Shown: positions 59,848-64,000 of the stretch, in pieces
How positions within the stretch are numbered: the stretch's first letter is position 1
How the letters are laid out: every line of letters begins with the position of its first letter
Source of the DNA: an uncultured Tenacibaculum sp.
GTDB lineage: Bacteria; Bacteroidota; Bacteroidia; Flavobacteriales; Flavobacteriaceae
DNA: 64,000 bases
Assembly (NCBI RefSeq): GCF_947495995.1
Contig: NZ_CANMAX010000004.1
Span: forward strand, 124,001-188,000
Reading direction: 5' to 3'
The notes under the pieces: generated by a model
What the model was told of the DNA's origin: nothing
Seen by the model: the letters and a program-made list of their open reading frames with translations, nothing else
Database searches by the model: none
Program-made: the position numbers and the translations under genes

Positions 59848-60975
59848 TTAGTTTGCTAATGCATACGAAGTAAGCACATCTAAATAATCCATTGCTATTG
59901 CACATTTTTTTGGAGATGGTGTAAACTGAAACATGTAGTAACCAATAGTTCCGCTATAAGGTTCACAAAGTGGTAAACAAGCTCCATAAGTTTCACAATC
60001 TCTATCCGCTCTTGCTTGTTGTTCAGCTAAATAATTTTGTAAAGCTGCACTACCTAATTCAAAAACATAAAAACCGTTACATGGTTCAGGAGCATAGATG
60101 TCGATTATTGTTTGATGAATCATTTTTCCTTGAGCAACAGTATAACTTTCTTCTTTGTTATATACAGTTATATAGTTTTTTAAATCATCTTCCTTTATGC
60201 TAAAAGAGATAGTATTTGCATTGTTTTTAGTATCTAATTCTAAAAGTGTGCCTGATTTTTCTTCAGTATTGTTTTTTGAAGCGATTACTTGAATTTTTTC
60301 TTCAGTTTCTAAAATAGAATATAACTCGTTTTCTTGTCCGTTTTTTTCGATAAGTGTTTGATAGTTTTCTTCTCCAACTTTACGAATAACATCTTCCTTA
60401 GAAATTTTTGTAATCTCATTGTTAGTATTATCATAAGCTTGTAGAAAAGTAGGGAAGTTTTGATTTTCCCATTCTTCATAATTATCTAAAGCAGTTTTAG
60501 GAAAACCAATATGAAACTTAACTAATGTTTTTTCGATTTTATCTGAAGAAATCTCATCTTCAGGATACAATTTTCTGTACTGTTCAATTAAAAGATTTTC
60601 TACAGTAGTTTCAGTTTTTAAGATATCATCTTTTATGGTAACATCTAATAAATTATAGGCATTCGTTAAGAAAATGTCGTCTCTAATAGTTAAAAAAGGT
60701 AATACAACATCTTTAATCGTTAAGTCTGATTTTAATAATAAATCTTCGTGAGTAATAATGTATTTTACATTATCCCAAACTTTAGGTAATTGAACCGTTT
60801 TATTAAAGGCTTTACCTACTTTAGTAATAAAAGTTTCATTTACATTGTTTTTAGAAAGTAATTCTTGTTGAGTGTTAACTTGTGTTTCCGACTCAATGAT
60901 CTCAGTATTCTCTTCTGAGTTACAGCTTGCAAAAATTGCAGCGAAGGCAATTGTGATTGATAAAATTTTTCTCAT
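59848..60975 (-). CDS. Lipoprotein of unknown function
   Basis: 375 residues. The lipoprotein signal ends FASC (Cys about residue 18). The mature part is acidic and rich in Asn, Glu and Thr, without a recognised domain. The C-terminus has five Cys within about 65 residues (PEPCNGF, RDCETYGACLPLCEP, KKCAIAM), which suggests a disulfide-linked cap. The 257-base gap upstream (60976-61232) shows no gene and no full promoter match. Confidence 0.7.
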   Translation of the reverse strand: MRKILSITIAFAAIFASCNSEENTEIIESETQVNTQQELLSKNNVNETFITKVGKAFNKTVQLPKVWDNVKYIITHEDLLLKSDLTIKDVVLPFLTIRDDIFLTNAYNLLDVTIKDDILKTETTVENLLIEQYRKLYPEDEISSDKIEKTLVKFHIGFPKTALDNYEEWENQNFPTFLQAYDNTNNEITKISKEDVIRKVGEENYQTLIEKNGQENELYSILETEEKIQVIASKNNTEEKSGTLLELDTKNNANTISFSIKEDDLKNYITVYNKEESYTVAQGKMIHQTIIDIYAPEPCNGFYVFELGSAALQNYLAEQQARADRDCETYGACLPLCEPYSGTIGYYMFQFTPSPKKCAIAMDYLDVLTSYALAN

Positions 60976-61232
60976 CTGTTTTATTTTAATTTTACGAGTT
61001 CAAAACTACACGAAGAGTTGCTGCTGAGTTAAAGGAAATAGGATATGTTCGCTAAAGGGATTTTCCTAATTTATGTATAGGTGTATTACAGTAAGAAGAT
61101 TATGATTAAAAGTTGAGTGAAAAATTTATTTCATTTTATAGTTTTTTTTGATAATTATATTATGATTTAACATTTTTTGTAACAAAATCAATTCTCAATC
61201 TACTAACTATAAAATCTATTACACTTATCATA

Positions 61233-62126
61233 ATGAAACTAACCATTAAAAATTTAACTAAAACGTATAAAAATGGTGTAAAAGCCATTGATAATTTAAA
61301 CTTAGAAATCGGGAAAGGAATGTTTGGTTTATTAGGGCCAAACGGAGCAGGAAAGTCTTCTTTAATGCGAACAATAGCAACATTGCAAAGTCCTGATGGC
61401 GGTTCAATTACTTTTGATGGAATCAATATTTTAGAAGATAAAATAGCACTTCGAAAAGTATTAGGATATTTACCACAATCGTTTGGCGTATATCCTAAAA
61501 TGTCTGCAGAAGAATTATTAGATTACTTTGCAACACTTAAAGGAGTAGCTTCTAAATCTGATCGCGAAAAGTTAGTAAGAGAAGTTTTAGAGATTACAAA
61601 TTTATATGAGGTTAGAAAGAAATATGTAGCAGGTTATTCTGGAGGAATGAAACAACGTTTCGGAATCGCTCAATTACTATTAAATAACCCCAAATTAATT
61701 ATTGTAGATGAGCCAACTGCAGGTTTAGATCCTGCTGAAAGACGTCGTTTTTTAAATGTACTTAGAGAAGTAGGAACCAACAGTACAGTTATTTTCTCAA
61801 CACACATTGTAGAAGATGTAAAAGAGTTATGTAACGAAATGGCAATTTTAAATGGGGGAAAAATTTTAAAACATTCTACTCCTGAGAAAGCGACGAGTGA
61901 AATTGAAGGTTTAATTTGGACAAAGAAAGTAGATCGAGATGATTTAGAGCAACATGAGAAAGATTATAATGTGTTATCATCAAACTTCAATCAAGATAAT
62001 ACATTGAATATTCGTGTTTATGCAGAAGAAAAACCATCGGAAGAATTTGAAGCAGCTAAAGCACAGTTAGACGATGTATATTTTATCGCTTTAAAATCAG
62101 ACGAACCTAAAGTTACTTTAGCTTAA
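61233..62126 (+). CDS. ABC transporter ATP-binding protein
   Basis: 297 residues. Walker A GLLGPNGAGKSSLMRT, Q-loop LPQSFGVYPKMSAEELLDYF, signature GYSGGMKQRFG, Walker B LIIVDEPTAGLDP and switch His in IFSTHIVEDV are all intact. It belongs to the ABC-2 type exporters. The C-terminal 70 residues form a small extra domain. The permease gene starts 17 bases downstream. Confidence 0.94.
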   Translation: MKLTIKNLTKTYKNGVKAIDNLNLEIGKGMFGLLGPNGAGKSSLMRTIATLQSPDGGSITFDGINILEDKIALRKVLGYLPQSFGVYPKMSAEELLDYFATLKGVASKSDREKLVREVLEITNLYEVRKKYVAGYSGGMKQRFGIAQLLLNNPKLIIVDEPTAGLDPAERRRFLNVLREVGTNSTVIFSTHIVEDVKELCNEMAILNGGKILKHSTPEKATSEIEGLIWTKKVDRDDLEQHEKDYNVLSSNFNQDNTLNIRVYAEEKPSEEFEAAKAQLDDVYFIALKSDEPKVTLA

Positions 62127-62142
62127 TCAATACTTTATAACT

Positions 62143-64000
62143 ATGTTTTCAACAATATTTAAACACGAGGTAAGGTATTGGTTTAAGAAACCAGCCTTTT
62201 ATATATATTTAGTCATACTGTTCTTTGTTTCTATCTTTTTTGCTGCAGCTACTGCTGGTATTTTTGATAGTATCACAGTTAGTACAGGAGGTCATAAAAT
62301 TGTAAATTCTCCTAAAGGAGTTAATGACTTATTTAATGGGATGAGTCAGCTGATTTACTTTTTATTACCATCAATAATAGGGGTAACTATTTTTAGAGAT
62401 TATAAGAGTGAAATGCACTCTATTTTATATTCATATCCATTCACAAAAACCAATTATTTATTTGCTAAGTTTTTAAGTGGGTTAACTATAGTAACGCTCA
62501 TTGTTTTTGCTATAGGTTTAGGATTAATTTTAGGTTTTAGATTACCAGGAACTAATCCAGAAATTGTAGGAGCTTTTAGTTTTGGATCATATGTGCATTC
62601 TTATTTTATTTATGTAATTCCGAATCTAATATTATTTGGAGCTATTGTTTTTGCTGTAGTTACTTTCAGTAGAAATATTGCAGCAGGTTTTATTAGCGTT
62701 TTAGCTGTTATGTTGATTCAAGGGTTATTAGTGTCTATGGTTGCAGAACAAGACAATAGATTATTAACAGGGTTGTTAGACCCTTATGGTTTTGGAGCAA
62801 TGGATTACTATACTCGTTATTGGACGATCGCTGAGCAAAATGAATCACCATTACCAATTGGTAGTGTGATTATATACAATAGATTAATCTGGTTAGGTGT
62901 ATCTGCGTTAGTATTCGGATTTGTATTTAAAAAATTCTCTTTCTCTCAAGGAGCTTTTACATTCAATTGGTTTAAGAAAGAAAAAGAAATACGAGCAATT
63001 AAGAAAAACTTTGGAGGAATCACTAGAATTAGCTTACCAAAGGTAACATACACACATTCACTTTCACATCATTTAAAAAGTGTTTGGAAACTTTCTAAAA
63101 TAGATTTCAAATATGTAGTAAAATCTTTGCCTTTTATTTCGATTGCTTTAGTTGGATTAATTATATCTGTAATAGGATTATCACAAACCGGATTAGTATT
63201 TGGAGCTGAAACTTTACCAGTAACATGGAAAATGTTACAAATTAGTATGAACGGTTTCAATATCTCAATGATTATCATCACATTTTTATATGCTGGATTA
63301 TTAGTTCACAGAGGAAGAATGGTTAATGCGAATCATTTGGTTGATGTAACTCCAACACCAAATTGGGTATTATGGTTATCTAAATTTACAGCATTATTAA
63401 AAGTTCAGTTGATTATTTTATCACTAGTAATGCTTTCAGGAGTTATTTATCAAACATATAAAGGATATTATAACTACGAATTTGGTCATTATTTTTATGA
63501 ATTATTCGTTTTAAAATTTTGGCATTTTGCAATTTGGGCAGTATTAGCATTATTTGTACAAACCTTATTACGTAATCCGTATGTTGGATTGGTAGTTTTA
63601 TTAGTCTTAAGTATCGGAATTCCGTTGTTAGGAAATATTGGAATAGAACAATCAATATTTAAATTTAATCAAGGAGCCGGATTTAATTATTCTGATATGA
63701 ATGGTTACGGATCTTCATTAAAAGGATATTTTATTTATAAAACTTACTGGGGACTGTTTTGTTTAGTATTATTAATCTTAACCGGATTATTTTGGGTACG
63801 TGGTCTTCCACATTCATTTAAAGAGCGTTTATCAATTCTTAAACAAAGATTCAATCTTAAAAGCGGAGCAGCTCTAGCAGTGATTTTAGTAGTCTTTTTA
63901 GGTTTAGGAGGAAGAATCTATTATGAAAATAATATTAAAAACGAACGTACTTCTAGTAAGGAAAGAGAAGAGCTTCGAGTAAAATGGGAAAAAGATTATA
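62143..64000 (+). CDS. ABC-2 type permease, probably N-terminal part of a permease-M1 aminopeptidase fusion (3' end outside window)
   Basis: An open frame from the ATG at 62143 reaches the window end with 619 codons and no stop. It starts MFSTIFKHEVRYWFKKPAFY and shows two sets of about six transmembrane helices, separated near residue 280 by a cytosolic stretch. After the last helix (near residue 590) a hydrophilic segment begins (ERTSSKEREELRVKWEKDY). In Flavobacteriia, proteins with this start commonly continue into an M1 aminopeptidase domain; that part cannot be seen here, so the fusion is inferred. It pairs with the upstream ATPase. Confidence 0.8.
   Translation, partial: MFSTIFKHEVRYWFKKPAFYIYLVILFFVSIFFAAATAGIFDSITVSTGGHKIVNSPKGVNDLFNGMSQLIYFLLPSIIGVTIFRDYKSEMHSILYSYPFTKTNYLFAKFLSGLTIVTLIVFAIGLGLILGFRLPGTNPEIVGAFSFGSYVHSYFIYVIPNLILFGAIVFAVVTFSRNIAAGFISVLAVMLIQGLLVSMVAEQDNRLLTGLLDPYGFGAMDYYTRYWTIAEQNESPLPIGSVIIYNRLIWLGVSALVFGFVFKKFSFSQGAFTFNWFKKEKEIRAIKKNFGGITRISLPKVTYTHSLSHHLKSVWKLSKIDFKYVVKSLPFISIALVGLIISVIGLSQTGLVFGAETLPVTWKMLQISMNGFNISMIIITFLYAGLLVHRGRMVNANHLVDVTPTPNWVLWLSKFTALLKVQLIILSLVMLSGVIYQTYKGYYNYEFGHYFYELFVLKFWHFAIWAVLALFVQTLLRNPYVGLVVLLVLSIGIPLLGNIGIEQSIFKFNQGAGFNYSDMNGYGSSLKGYFIYKTYWGLFCLVLLILTGLFWVRGLPHSFKERLSILKQRFNLKSGAALAVILVVFLGLGGRIYYENNIKNERTSSKEREELRVKWEKDY

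Overview
The window looks like chromosomal DNA of a marine-type member of the Flavobacteriaceae (Bacteroidota). The evidence is AT-rich DNA, the Bacteroidota -7 promoter element TAnnTTTG upstream of many genes, near absence of Shine-Dalgarno sequences, many lipoproteins, and families typical of the group: DUF3667, tricorn-like S41 protease, fused IcmF mutase, GbsR/MarR, and ECF sigma factors. The genus cannot be fixed from the sequence. I see no tRNA, rRNA, CRISPR array, insertion sequence or complete prophage.

Layout. 1-3981: the end of a SigZ-type sigma factor, two paralogous Crp/Fnr regulators, a DJ-1/PfpI protein, a YceI protein and a DUF1801 protein; a 25-27 residue small ORF lies in the gap at 1988-2071. 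3983-14026: YgiQ radical SAM protein, DUF3667 membrane protein, PfpI-like lipoprotein, secreted zinc metalloprotease, CocE-like hydrolase and asparagine synthase. 14273-15976: secreted GH9 glycosidase. 15985-24335: a complete trp operon, trpE-G-D-C-F-B-A, with a strong promoter, a leader peptide carrying three consecutive Trp codons and an attenuator. Two non-trp genes (a lipoprotein and a CrtO-like membrane protein) are lodged in it, and several of its gaps hold palindromic repeats. 24360-34183: DsbA/FrnE, SDR plus AraC, TlpA-like thioredoxin, tricorn-like protease, RecQ, and an ECF sigma factor with its membrane partner.

34468-39195: a GbsR/MarR regulator followed by a DCC-type thiol oxidoreductase, small membrane proteins, a TIGR01777 epimerase, an SRPBCC protein and a DUF2071 protein. 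The same 18-bp imperfect palindrome lies in front of the first three genes. 39232-43325: a two-gene secreted unit, small membrane and exported proteins, two tandem copies of a two-hairpin element with compensatory base changes, and Dps. 43364-46946 (minus strand): DUF547, GH19 peptidoglycan hydrolase, two coiled-coil membrane proteins and a three-helix membrane protein (together resembling a lysis cassette), a small Gly-rich membrane protein and a double-glycine-leader peptide.

47073-64000: serine hydrolase, AraC regulator with a membrane domain, IcmF with a palindromic element inserted in frame, M15 peptidase, a small HEXXH protein, a LysR gene divergent from hutH-hutU with a textbook GTTAT-N11-ATAAC operator, a DUF4136 lipoprotein, an unknown lipoprotein, and an ABC ATPase followed by a permease that runs off the window end.

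Functional coupling is clearest for tryptophan synthesis (attenuation in front of the whole pathway), histidine catabolism (LysR operator between divergent promoters) and the GbsR locus (repeated candidate operator). Five transcripts have a -7 element only 4-6 nt before the start codon, which predicts leaderless or nearly leaderless mRNAs.
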